Positions 22,101 to 34,100 of a DNA stretch of 64,000 nt are shown here, in pieces. Origin of the DNA: Podocnemis expansa. Lineage: Eukaryota > Chordata > Testudines > Podocnemididae. The first letter of the stretch is position 1; every line of letters starts with the position of its first letter. Made by a program: the position numbers and the translations under genes. The notes below the pieces were generated by a model. That model was not told the DNA's origin. It did not search any database and saw only the letters and a program-made list of their open reading frames with translations. Location of the stretch: positions 3,948,505 through 4,012,504 of the forward strand of contig ML681971.1 in assembly GCA_007922195.1 (NCBI GenBank), given 5' to 3'.

Positions 22101-25100
22101 TGCAGAGTGTGCTGCAAGTGGTGCTGGAGCCCAACAGCACCTACTCCTGCCTGGTGCGCAACCCGGTGCTGCAGCAGGAGACCCACGCCTCTGTCACCAT
22201 TACCGGTGAGCTGGGCTGGGCACTGTGGTGGGGATGGGCTTCAAGATTTCAGATCCTCAGGGTGGGGCTTTAGCCTTCAGATAAAACCTTGAGGAGGTGA
22301 AGGAGGACAGAACCCAGTCTTCCCCGTAGACTCCAGCCCAGCCTGTCAAGGGGCTGGGAGCTTTGATCTCCCTGTGTTTCCTTTGTCTCAGCCTGGCCTG
22401 CACTCTGCTGCAGGAGTGCAGCCTGTGCTGGCTGACCTGAGTCCTCTTGGCATGCAGCCGTGTAGAGGGGCAGAGTTAGCCATTTATGCTGGAAATCTTC
22501 CTTGTGGGCCTACATGCTGCTGGAGCAGCATATGGGGGCAAAATCTGTCTCCTGCTCTCCCTGTGCATCTCCACACTGTCCGCATCCCTGCCAGTATGTG
22601 TGGTGGACCTCAGAGGGACACTGAGGGCAGGGAGATGGGAGAAGGAGATGGGAGGCATGTGGTTTGGTAGGAGGTGCTCTTCTCCCCCAGTCATCATGGA
22701 GCTGCTGCTGCAGCATGGCACCAGGGGGTGCTGTGCTCCCAGAGATGAGGAAATCGAGGTCTTTACTGCCTGAGATTATTAAAGATCCTTTTAGTGCAGT
22801 CCCGCATCCTGCCCAGACTCAGCTCAAGCAGTTACTTTCCACCAACCCAAGTTGCTGCTGTACCTTTCAATAGGGTAATGTTCACAATTGTTTCTTTCAC
22901 TGCTGGAGAGCTAAAACAATGAGACTCCTATGGCACCTTAAAGACAAATTTCTGGTATAAACTTTCATGGGCTGCAACCCACTTTATCAGATGCAGGGGG
23001 TGGAGCCCATGGAAACTCACACCTGAAGAAATTTGTTGTTCTTAAAGGTGCCACAGGTCTTTTGTTTTTGCTGTACACAGGCTAACATGGCTACCTCTCT
23101 GGAACTTGTTAGGTAGCTGTGAGCTGTGAAAGCAGGGGTGTGTTTCACCGAAGAAGCAGCTGCAGTGATCCCTGTGTCTTTCCCACAGACAGCATTGGGA
23201 GCCTGGGGGATGTGAGATTATCCATTGACAGGTCCGTCCTTAGTGGGGAGGGAGAGGGGTGATTGCCCTGGGCCCTGCACTGTCCTGCTGTGAGCAGGGC
23301 AGCAAGGGGCCCACACCGCTGCCCCTTCACAGCTGTGCTGCACCCCTGCCCCTTCCCCGCTGCTTTTGGTGCAGAGCTGAAAGCAGCGTGGAAGGGGGAA
23401 GCAAGGGTGGGAGTAGACAGTCAGCTTCTGCTACAGGCCAGCTCGCCTCACCTCCAGGATGGGGAACAGCCAGGCTAGGGGCAGAGCAGGCCAGCACAGA
23501 GGCCCAGCTTCTTCTCTTGCTCCTCCCCTGAGCTGGCTGTTCTGCCCTGGAGGTGGGGCAGGCCAGCCTAGAGGCAGGGTGGAAGAGTGGAGCCCAACCC
23601 CCAAATCGGCTTGTGCCATGCCCCCCCCAAGTGCAGGCAGGGCTGCAGGGGCCCTGCCACAGGCCAGTTGCCCTGGGTCTTGCAACCCTGTAGAGACGGT
23701 CCTGTCCACTAATATCCTAATAATTTACTTTCCTGGGCAACTCCCTGCTATTTTTGGGGCACCAGTGTACCAATTATTATGGTAACAACTAGTATCCAAC
23801 TGTTGTCCAGTATAACCAGTGCCCTCATGATTCCCAATATGATCATCTAGTCCAGGGGTCTCAAACATGCGGCCCCTAAAGCTATTTCCTGTGGCCTGCA
23901 ATGACACTGTCATCACCAATATTTGCAATATTGTTGCATGAAAAGGTTTTAGTGCTGTGGCCTTCACGCTAACGTTCTTAGTCCTCATGCGGCCTTCTAC
24001 TAGTCCTCATGTGGCCCTCAAGGTGATTTGACTTTGAAACCCCTGATCTAGTTTGACCTCCTGCACAACTCAGACCACAGACCCTCATCCGCCCTCTCCT
24101 GCAACAGACCCCTAACCTCTGGCTGAGTTATTAAAGTCTTCAAATTATGGTTTAAAGACTTAAAGGTACAGAGAATCCACAAGCAAGTGACCCGTGCCCC
24201 ATGCTACAGAGGGCCGCATCATTAAAACTTTTCATGTAACAGCATTGCAAATTTCAGTAAAAATAGTGTCATTGCGAGCCTCAGGAAATAGCTTTAGGGG
24301 CTGCATGCGGCCCGTGGGCCATGTGTTTGAGACCCCTGCTACAGAGGAAGGTGACCCCCCCCCCCGGTGGTCTCTACCAATTTGCTCAGGGAGTGGGGCG
24401 GGGGAGGGAAGGATTCCTTCCTGACCCCAAATCTGGTGATCAGGTAACCCCTGAGCTTGTGGATGAGAGTCGCTAGCCAGACACCCAGGAAAGAATTCTC
24501 TGTACTAACTCAGAACCTGCCCATCTAACCTCACATCACAGCCATTGGGCATGTTTACCTGGTGACATTCTGAGTAGTTTCCTGCTCGTTATGTTTCCGT
24601 GCAGCTAATGTGCTGGCTCCCAGCAGGCTGTCGGTGGCACCAATGGATGGTTGATGGCTGATTGTTCAGGCTGTTTCTTTTACCTGATGACGGGCGTGCT
24701 TATAAAAGAGTTGGGGGGGAGCTGTGAAAACAGATCATAAATAGAACTAGGCTCAGTTTATTAAGCACTGTTTATCATGCCATAAGAGCGTCGTTCAGCT
24801 TGGCCACTTCCCTCTGACAATGCCTGGCTCTAGGGGCTCGATAAATAAGACTTGAACAGCATTTATCACAGCTGGATGCGATCAGGCTTTGCTCAAGAAG
24901 AGAGGCAGCTAAGAATACCAAGGTTGCTGAATAGTTGCCCATACAGGAAACTACTTGCCTGTGCCCTGGGCTGCTGTCTGCAGTGGGGATCACTGCTCGG
25001 CTGTGGCCATCTGGATCTCAGAGTGTGAGCTCTGCAGCCTGAGCGAAAACCCAGCAGAGGTGATCAGAAGTTTGATCTTTATATGGGTACAGCCACCACC

Positions 25101-28100
25101 AGAGGGGGTTGGAAGTGCCACAAACAGCGTTGTGAGTGGACTACAGTTGCACCAGTCCCTCCCTGGCAGGGTGAGACCCTGGTGCAGGAGGCACCTTGGT
25201 AGAGCAGCTCTTTGTACCGCAATGTTATGGCCTAGGTCAGGCCTGAGGGGAAAAGACCATCACGGGCCTTGGGGAGCAGTCCATCCAGTGCTGCTGTGGG
25301 ATGTGAATGCGGAGCAAACTGGGGCTGATGGGAGGCCATTTGCATGGAATGAGTATGTCTAGAGAGATGGTTCAGGCTGTTTCAGGGTGTGGATGGGGCT
25401 GGCTGCTCTGCAGTCTCTGAATAGGGAATAGGGTTCAACCCAGTGCCTTCATTCATAGCTCTTGGCTGGTGGAGTGGGGTGGTCCCTGTGGTTTTGCACT
25501 TCCATCCTCTTCCTGTTTTCTTGGAATCTTGCTAACCTTCTCTTGGGCACCAGTCACGTTCTCCTGCTCTGTGTGCGTGGCCTGTGCCCTCCCACCTTCC
25601 CTTTGCTCCTAGGCAGAGCAGCCTCTGGATGCAGCAGGGGACATTCACACTCCATTTAAAAAATGAGATCAAGGGAAATGGAGTGAATTTGATGTGGAAG
25701 TAACACGTGCATAGGACTGGCCACTTGTCCTGGCTCTTTCTGCACTTTGGATTCCTGCTTAAGGTTTATCCCAACTACTCTGTTGAAAGGATGCTGGGAA
25801 CCTCTGCCCCCATTGTATGTGGTGAGAGCCAGGTGGTTCCCAGGCTCTGTTTCCTGGAACTTGAACAGACAGGTAGAGTTTGGCTTCTTGGTAAAATGCT
25901 CGGTGGGCCTGTCTCAGTTGCCCCAGTGACCAGCTCAGAGCTGGTCAGAGTCTTCAGTTGTCCTTGCTACCTCTGCTTCTGTAGCTGCCTTGGAGCTCTT
26001 TATAACCTTGGGCGCTTACCAGTACCATACATTTAGTGCTTAATTGGCCTGGGACAGCAGTTGCTGGGATGTAAAGGTGGCTCCCTGGTGAAGCATAAAC
26101 CTTTTGGCTGGATTCACAGTGCTCCTTCCAGCATGCCTGAACACTGTGATGCCAGTGCTGGCTGGAGGGCCTGGCTTTTTCTGTACAGCTGAGATGAGGG
26201 TTAGCCACAGCCACTAGGGAAACAGAGGTGGTAGGCTTGGGTGACCTGCCTTCCCTAGGCCAGACTTCTGCTGAATGTCCTGGGGGATACATGGGGTGGG
26301 TGAGCACTGGATAGTGCTCCTTAGAGAGTGCTAAGAAGGTCTTGTCCAGCTGTGGTACAGATGTGATTTCAGGACAGTTACACAGGTTTAATGTGGGAGT
26401 AATGCAGGACTGAATCTGACCCAGCGTGTGCCCTCTACTGGAGACAGGTGGATGTGCACTGATGAGTACTTGCCTGGATCGTCTTTCAGCTTACTAGGGA
26501 GGGTCCAGAAATCCCTAATTGGAATGCCCTTGCCTTCTCTCAGTGCATACATACCTCTGTGTCATAATGTATGTGATCATGTGACACAGAATCAAAGCAG
26601 ATGAGGGTTGGAAGGGACCTCAGAAGGTATCTAGCCCAACCCCCTGCTCAAAGCAGGGCCAAACCCACCTAAACCATCCCAGTGGGGGCTTTGTCAGGCT
26701 GGGCCTTAAACACCTCTAGGGATGGCAGTTTCACCACCTCCCTAGGTAACCCATTCCAATGCTTCACCATCTTCCTAGGAGAAAAAGATTTTCCTAATAC
26801 CTAACCTAGACCTTCCCTACTGCAACTTGAGACCATTGCCCCTAGTTCTGTCTTCTGGCACCAGTTAGAATAGCCTAGCTCCATCCTCCCTGGAATCCCC
26901 TTTTAGATGATTAAAAGCTTCTATCAAATCCCCTTCCCCCACTCTTCTCTTCTGCAAACTAAATAAGCCCAGTTCCTTCAGCCTCTCTTCATAAGTCATG
27001 TGTTACACCCCCTAATCATTTTCAGAGGTAATTTTAACTTTTTGCATAATATCCTGAGCTGTCAAAAACATATGAAGTCTAATTTTTTAAAAAAAGCTTG
27101 AGTCTAGTTCACATGTATCGAGTTTTAAAAGTGCTGCATTTCAACTGCACTGATGACTTGTGAAAAAAATTAACATGTTCACATGCTCTGGTGTCAGTCT
27201 TTGTGCAGGAGATGAACAGTAAGAAAGTAGTCATTCTACAGGCACAAATGATCCTGGGATGCACAAGTAATTCTTTGCCAGCTTTCTAAGCCTTGGAAGA
27301 CACTGTGCAATGACCTCCTACTGCAGTGGACTTCATTCGAATGAAGGATAGAGAGTGATTTTCTAGTTCATTTTCCACTGTGTTCTCCTTAGTATAATCT
27401 TCACTTAAAAGCATCACTATCAACTCGTGTCAATTTCATGATTTTCTTTGGCGCTGGTGTGTTCTTTGTCTCGTGGTTCAGCCACAGTGCTTGAAGGTTC
27501 TTCTGTTTGTAATGTTAATGCAAGTTGCAGAATCTTTGAGTTAGCAGCAATCTGTAGGACATTTGAAAGAAACTGCATGTATTTATGGCGTAGATCTTAC
27601 AAGGTGACAACAAGTGCAGATTTTGTGGTTGGGTTCCTCCCTTCATTCTTACCCTTCTGCAGGTTGCCTGTTACTACAGCAAGGGGGGCTGGGACAGCTC
27701 CTGGGCAGCCCTGCTTTGTGGGACCTTTGGTACACTCAGGCACCTGCTCAGCAAGGTGCTTCTGTGGATGGTGGAACAGCATGGGAGATCTCATCAGATT
27801 GGGTGTTCTTGCAGCACCTTCTGCCTCTGAGGTGCTTGCCTGTGAGTACCTCTGAGCCCAGTAGTGGGAGGGCATTGAAGTCAGATTGAAGGGAAAGGAT
27901 AAAGCATCAACCAAGTCTTCTCTGTGGACTCTTAACGAGAGACAGATCAGCATCCGATTTGCATCCTTTAGTATAATTATTTAAAGGTCGGCAAAGTGTT
28001 TTGTGGAGTGAAATAGCTGGCTGGCTTCCTGCCTGGCCTGCTGTATGCACACCTGTGGTGGAAGGCAGTGATTAGAGCCTCTGGGAAGTTTTATTTCCAA

Positions 28101-31100
28101 GGATCTGAATGGCCTGTGAGTACTATGCCAGCATCCAGGTGCACACTCAGTGGAAATGGCTGAGCAGCCGTGGCTGGGCTGGTATGACAAGCAGTTATCT
28201 GATCTATCACTGGCTAATCTGATGCTAAAACCCCACACCATGGTCACAAGGCCTAGGCACCTGAAAATAGCACTGAGCTCTCACAAAGCACTTGGAGATC
28301 TGGAGGGAGGTAGGAATTGCCCCATTTTATAGAGGGGAAAACTGAGGTACACAGGGCTGAAGCCTAAGGTCAGTGGCAGTGCTGGGACTAGAGCCTAGTG
28401 GGGACTCGATCCATTCTGCCTCACTTAATGCCGCTTTCAACCATGTGGGATGAAGTGAGGAAATTAGCTGCTGTGGGAAGCATCTTTGCAGAAGATTGAT
28501 AATGGTAAAAACCTTGTAGCATATTCTAAATAAAGTGCTTGCTTGGGGCAGCCCCCCAAGCCAGCCAAGGTGTGTCATGATTTCATTAGTGCCATCTTCA
28601 CCAGCAGATTTCAACAGAACAGAATCCTGTAGGAGGCTCTGCAGTCTCTCCTGCTTTCTTTGCTGAGTGCTAGTGTTTTTTTCATTTAAACACTATTTAA
28701 CCAACCCTGAAGAGAGAACGTTAAACATATTAACTCAGTGGCACGGACTGTGGTTAAAGCACTATCTTGGCAAACAGCTTTCCTCTAGCTCATTTACCCC
28801 CAATCCCAACCCCCCCCCCCCCCCCCCCCCAAGCAATCCTTCCCATCTTCACTCCTGTTAGGATAATTTTGGTCTTGTCCCTACTGGGAGCACCTCATCC
28901 TCCAGCTTGCAGCACTGCTGCTCTAAAGACTTTTTAGCTGCCAGCCTAGGCAGGCCCAACCCCTGCTCGGCTCTGATCTCAGTTGGACACACTTTGGTCA
29001 TAGAATCCTAGAAGATGAAGGTTGGATGGGACCTTAGGAGAGTTAATTCAACCCCTGCTCAAAGCAGGACTAGCCCCAACTCTATCTTTGCTGAACCTTT
29101 TAAAACTTTTTTCAGTGCTGGATTCGGCTACACCCATTGCTCAGGGAGCTGAAGTGGAGATAAGCTGAGGTATCTGTTTATCACAGGTACTTAGTGGGCC
29201 CCCTTGCCATATTATCAGAGCCTCACACTTGTTAGCAGCCCCAAGAAGCTAAGACAGTGCTGTGATTCTCATTGCACAGGCAGAGTGCTGAGCATAGATC
29301 ATGAGTGACTTGCTCATGGTCACATAGGAAAATGATTGGAGAGCAGCAATTTGAACCTAGGTCTTCAAAGTCCTAGGCTAGAGTAGTGGTTCCCAATCGG
29401 TGTGCTGTGGCAACGCCTGTGGTGTGCTACAAGAATCCCCTGAGCAGGAGCCATAGCCGCTGGAGTCTGAGCCGCGGGCGGTGGTGCCGTGTGACCCCGG
29501 CTGGTGGGTTCCCTGGAGCCACAGGCGGCAGCCCCATGTGGCTCCGGCAGGGGGTTTCCCAGTGCTGCAGACAGCGTCCCCATGCGGCCCCGGCCTGGTG
29601 TGGGGGGGGCAGTCCCCGAGTTGGAGTGCTGGGCGGTGCACTGCTTTCCCTTTAAGGTGCGCACGCAACACACCCCATTCTCCAGTGGTGCATGGGACCC
29701 AGGCTCAGCGGCTGAGATCCAAGCGGCCGGCAAGCGAGGAGGTACCTTCACCTCCCAAAGCCCGTGGCGAGCATTCCCTCTGACCTGGAATCTCTCACAG
29801 CAGCGCCAGACTGCAAAAGAAAGGAAGACAGCCCCGCTGCCGCAAGAGGCTCAGGCTTGGAGACAGTGCTTGCCACGGAGCTTTGGGAGGTGACAGTGTG
29901 TCCTTGCAGGCCAGTGGCTCAGATCTCAGCTGCCGTGCTGAGCACAGCAGAGCCTGCAGCAAGTCCTCAGCACGGGCAGGCGTGCAACCAAGGAAGAGGT
30001 GGAGCCTGCCATCTACTTTCTTTTCTCTTTCTTCCTTCTCTTTATTTCTCTTCTTTCCTTCTCTCTCTTTTTCTTCCCTCCTTGTTTTCTTTCTTCTTTC
30101 TTTCTTTTCTTCTTTTTTCTTTTCCTTCCGTCTTTTTCTTTTTTCTTTTTCTCTTTCTCTTCCTTCCTTCACTTTCTCTTCTCACTTCCCTTTCTTCTTT
30201 TTCATTTTTCTCTCTTCCTTCCTTACCTCTCTTCTCACATCCCTTCCTTCTTTCTTTTTCTTTTCTTTCTCTTCTTTTCTTTCTTGTTTCCTTTCTTCTT
30301 TCCTCGCTCTTTTCCTTCCTTCCTTCCTCTTTTTTCTTCTCTTCCCTTCCTTCTTTTTTCTTTTTTTCATCCTTTCTTTCCTTCTCTCCTTTTTAAAAAA
30401 AAAAAACTTTAAAAATTCTTTTCATTAGAAAGCTTTCTAAAAATTAAACTTCAAATAAAAATTCACACAAAATCAATTAATTAAACCCAATTAATTAATT
30501 CTATTTACAATAAACACGTTTTAAAACACAGGCCTATTTTGTACAAAAGAAGCAAGGAGTCTTGTGGCACTTAAAGACTAACAGATTTAATGATCACATA
30601 AGCTTTCGTGGGAGAAATCCCACTTTGTCAGATGCTTTGAGGATGGGGGAATTTACAGAATGGGATGAAAATAAATGCAAGGGAGTGTAAGACATGGGAT
30701 CAGGTCATACAGTAACAGCAAATCAGAGCAGTTGTTAAGATTCAAATACTGGGAAACAGCATGTAGAGAAGGGTGAAGTCAAATCACCCATTGCAATGGG
30801 AAAGAAGCGATAGTGTTATGAGAGATAGTGGTATGAGACCACAAACTTGTGAGCATAAGTGACTCCATCTTAGCACTGTTCCCTTAATATTATTTTAACC
30901 TCTAGCCTGATTAACAAAAGTATAGAGCCTCTCTCATCCTTGAACAGTCTACAAGCAGAAGATTAGGGAAACTGCACCAGTCTCAAGGTCACCTATTAAT
31001 CAACAATTTCTCCTGTTTATTACATTCCCAGGCTCTGAGTAGCCAGCCTGACCTTCTTTATTGATTCTCCTATCTTATATGAATATGTATGAAAACTATC

Positions 31101-34100
31101 CCTATATGGTACTAATAAATGTATTAATCTTGTTTACCTTGAATATATTAACCATTTTTAGATTTCCTTGAATTAAGTTGTTGTACCTGGGTATAAAACC
31201 CTTTTAGCACCGGTCCTTTGGGGCCAGCCGCACTCAGTAGCTCTGAGTGTCAATAAACTTGTGATTCTTCCTCCTGTTGTCTGGTTCCTTCATTGACCAG
31301 AGCAGAGAACGAGCTTTTCTCTCAACAATAGTCAATTGGACTGTAGGGAATATTGGTGCCATGGTTCACAAATATTCATAAGTTAATTTGAATATTCATG
31401 AATTTTGCATGGTGGTGTGCCATGGCATAATTGAAGGCCACAAGGTCTGCCAGAGCAAAGGAAAGGTTGGGAACCACTGGGCTAGAGTCCCAGCCACTGG
31501 TCCATCCTGTTTCTCACCTTTAGGGGCCACTTGGTCTGCAAATAACCAGGCAGACACCATTCCCCAGGGCTGCTGAGCCAACGCTTTTTGCCGGCATTAA
31601 ACCCACGCAGATTTTTCTTTTAAACAGTAGTTTATGGTTATAAGCAAATTTTTGTGATTATGCAAATTAGGCTCTTTTCATAAGCCTCACATGAAGGCTG
31701 CACAAAGCGATGACGGAGAAAACTCGGAAACCAGGTGGTTTTGAGTGGCTCTTCAAGAAATGCCGTTCACACAGGCTTTGCTTTTGTTTTGTTTTTTAAA
31801 ATTGCTGCATGCATCTGGGAGCGACTTGTTTCTCTATGGCTTTGTTCGAGATCTCTTGGCTGATTGAGTCAGCTGCAGGCCTGGCAGCTGGATGAATTCT
31901 TGGTGATGGGAACATCCTGAACCCGGGGAAGGGAGGTGCTTTTTTCTCACCATTCATTGTGTTTGACTGCCGTAGCCTGCAACACAGGTAATGGTGGAGG
32001 CGGTCAGCCTCTCCCCTCCTTATGGAGAGGAGACTTTCTGAACAGATTGCCTGGCAGGAGCTAGCAGTGCCCCCTCATGGCAGAGTGGGGTAGGGATGGG
32101 CGATAAAAGTCAGACTCCCCCATCTTTATTCCAATGCCCCCTTCACCTGAAGTAGAAGCAAGCTGGGATGGCTTCCCATTGGCAGGAGGTGGTGCGAGAG
32201 CTTGTATTCTGGTGAGATTTCCCTCTCTGCTCCACAGACATGCAGGATACAGGGATGAACCTTCACTAAAGACTGTCATTGCCACTGAGTCACCTCCATC
32301 CTTCTGTGGGTTGCCCATCGCTACAACAAGGGGGGCTGGGCTAGCTCCTGGGCCGGACCTGCTCAGTGGGGCCTTGGTGCGCTCAGGCACCAACTCAGCA
32401 AGATGTTTGAGCAGGAGTTTATTTCCAAGGACACAAGTTGTCTCATTGAAGCCAGTGGAAGTGGTCCATTGGCTTGCAGTTTGCTGTGTGCTCAGGTACC
32501 TTTCTGATTTGTGAGGAGGAGAGACAAGTTGAGGAGTACCTCCTTGTCACCATCCCACCTCAGGTGGTGCCGGGAATTGTGGAGCCATGGTGTTGCTCCT
32601 TGTGTCCCAACGTGATATGCTTCCTCCCTCTCTGTGGTGGTGGCACTGACCATGGTGGTACTTCTGTTTTTTATCTCTGGAAGGCCAGCACCTCACCTTC
32701 CCTGCTGTGGCACTCTGGGTAACTGTGGGACTCGCTATCTGCATCTTGGGGCTGCTTGGAGCCCTGGCTTACGTGTGCCGGAAGAAGATTCGCCAGAGCT
32801 GCAAAGAAGAGGACGAGAATGGAGGTAAAGAGCCCAGCCCCCTTGCAGCTCCCACTTGTGTGTGTGTGTCTGTCTGTCTGTCTGTTCCTAGCTCAGCGGG
32901 CCTGGCTCAGGGCAGCACTTAAGTCTTACACATGTCAATGGACTCAAGGAACCCTCAGTGGGGGAGACGTGGGTAGTTTCTGCTCCCTTTATCCCTGCAT
33001 GTAGCACTTTAAGATTCTTTGGGGAGGCTGATGCTGGAGACTTGGCAGATCCAATGCTCCAGGATCTGTTATCTCTGCATAAGGAGATGGGGGCCCATCT
33101 CCCTGGCTGTGAAGTGATCTGACTTCTCCATGGCGGCTAATAGAGATGTTTCTAGGTAGCTTATGGTCTGAGTTGAGCTGGTAATTCCAGCTAGCTGTTG
33201 ACTGGTTGGGAAGAACCTGCTGAACTAGGGGTGACAAATGCTGGTGTGCCACCTCCGAGGATTACCCAGCTCCAGGGAATTCACCTGGGTTAGGGGTGGA
33301 AAATACTTCTAGTGCCTGGGGAAGTGGTTCCCAACCTGTTTGAGTATGAGGATGCCATTTTGAGGTCAAAAAATTTTGTGGACCCCCAAATGATAGTATT
33401 TATTATCGAGGACTGACTGCAGGCAGCAGTACTGCAGAAGGGCAGTGGAGAACCTGGCCCCTGCTTGTTTCCAAGGGGTGGGGACATATCCAGGGTGTGA
33501 CTGCTTATAGCAGGCAAATACAATTCCTTTAGAGCAGAGGTGTCAAATTCATTCAGTGAGGGAGGGGCACACTGGCATTCAGGATGCTTGTCATGGGCCA
33601 GCCCTTTCCCCCTCCATGTTCATGTTCAGAGCAGCATGGGCTCCCCTTCCCTGTTTCCAACCTTGCAGCAGGCGTGTTGCTGGCTAAGGTTTGGCGCCTG
33701 CGTCCGCCCCCTCCCCTGCTGCCCTGATCCTGATTCAGGGCCTGATCTGGCCCCAGCTGCTTGCCAGCAGTGACGGGCTGGATCGTGCTCCGGGTTGCTT
33801 GCTGGCATGTGGCAGGAGGGTTGGAGCCCAGCTCCGGCCGCTTGTGGGCAGTGGCAGGAGCCACCTCTGGCTTCGAACCTCCCGGCATTTGTCAGCAAGC
33901 AGTCCAGAAGTAGATCCAGCCCCTTCCACTGTGCTGCCGGTCAGGCACGGCAGGCGGGAGATGCAGGGCCTGTGCCCTGCTGCCCCAGTAAGTGATGCCC
34001 CTGCCCTACAGGCTCTCCCACACCTTCCCTTTTCTCTGCTCTGTGGGCCCCTCTTCTCCACACTGGCTCCGTGACTCCCTCCCTTTCCTTTCCCCATATC

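Larger units (their letters stand above)
23838..24570 (-). repeat. CR1-like LINE fragment carrying two MITEs
   Basis: The + strand reads GATCATCTAGT, then after a MITE TTTGACCTCCTGCACAAC, and later AAAGAATTCTCTGTACTAAC and ACAGCCATTGGGCATGTTTA. This is a widespread reptilian CR1-type 3' region read in reverse. Subfamily is not determined. Confidence 0.5.
29384..31479. mobile_element. hAT element with perfect 8-bp TSD and nested inserts
   Basis: The perfect flank GGCTAGAG occurs at 29376-29383 and 31480-31487. Termini are TAGTGGTTCCCAA and TTGGGAACCACTG (first base changed from C to T). It shares its AT-rich block (31372-31410) with the hAT element at 4027-6647, in opposite orientation. It contains a GC-rich segment, a 0.38-kb pyrimidine tract, a Penelope fragment and a solo LTR. 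No transposase was seen. Long frames over 29764-30428 are artefacts of the pyrimidine tract. Confidence 0.9.
22206..32683 (+). other. CD276: CD276 intron 3
   Basis: This 10.5-kb phase-1 intron separates the IgC and transmembrane exons. It is dense in repeats, listed separately. In the unlisted stretches (22206-22912, 24600-26587, 27010-27650, 31488-32305, 32410-32683) I recognise nothing, and found no second Ig V-C exon pair. Confidence 0.8.

Noticed and set aside
29764..30428. Several 130-210 residue frames, Phe/Ser/Leu-rich on + and Lys/Glu/Arg-rich on -.
   Set aside because: They are translations of a polypyrimidine tract and its complement within a hAT element.
32855..32884. GTGT/GTCT short repeats as a CRISPR-like or regulatory array.
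   Set aside because: They are a simple microsatellite a few units long in an intron of a vertebrate gene.
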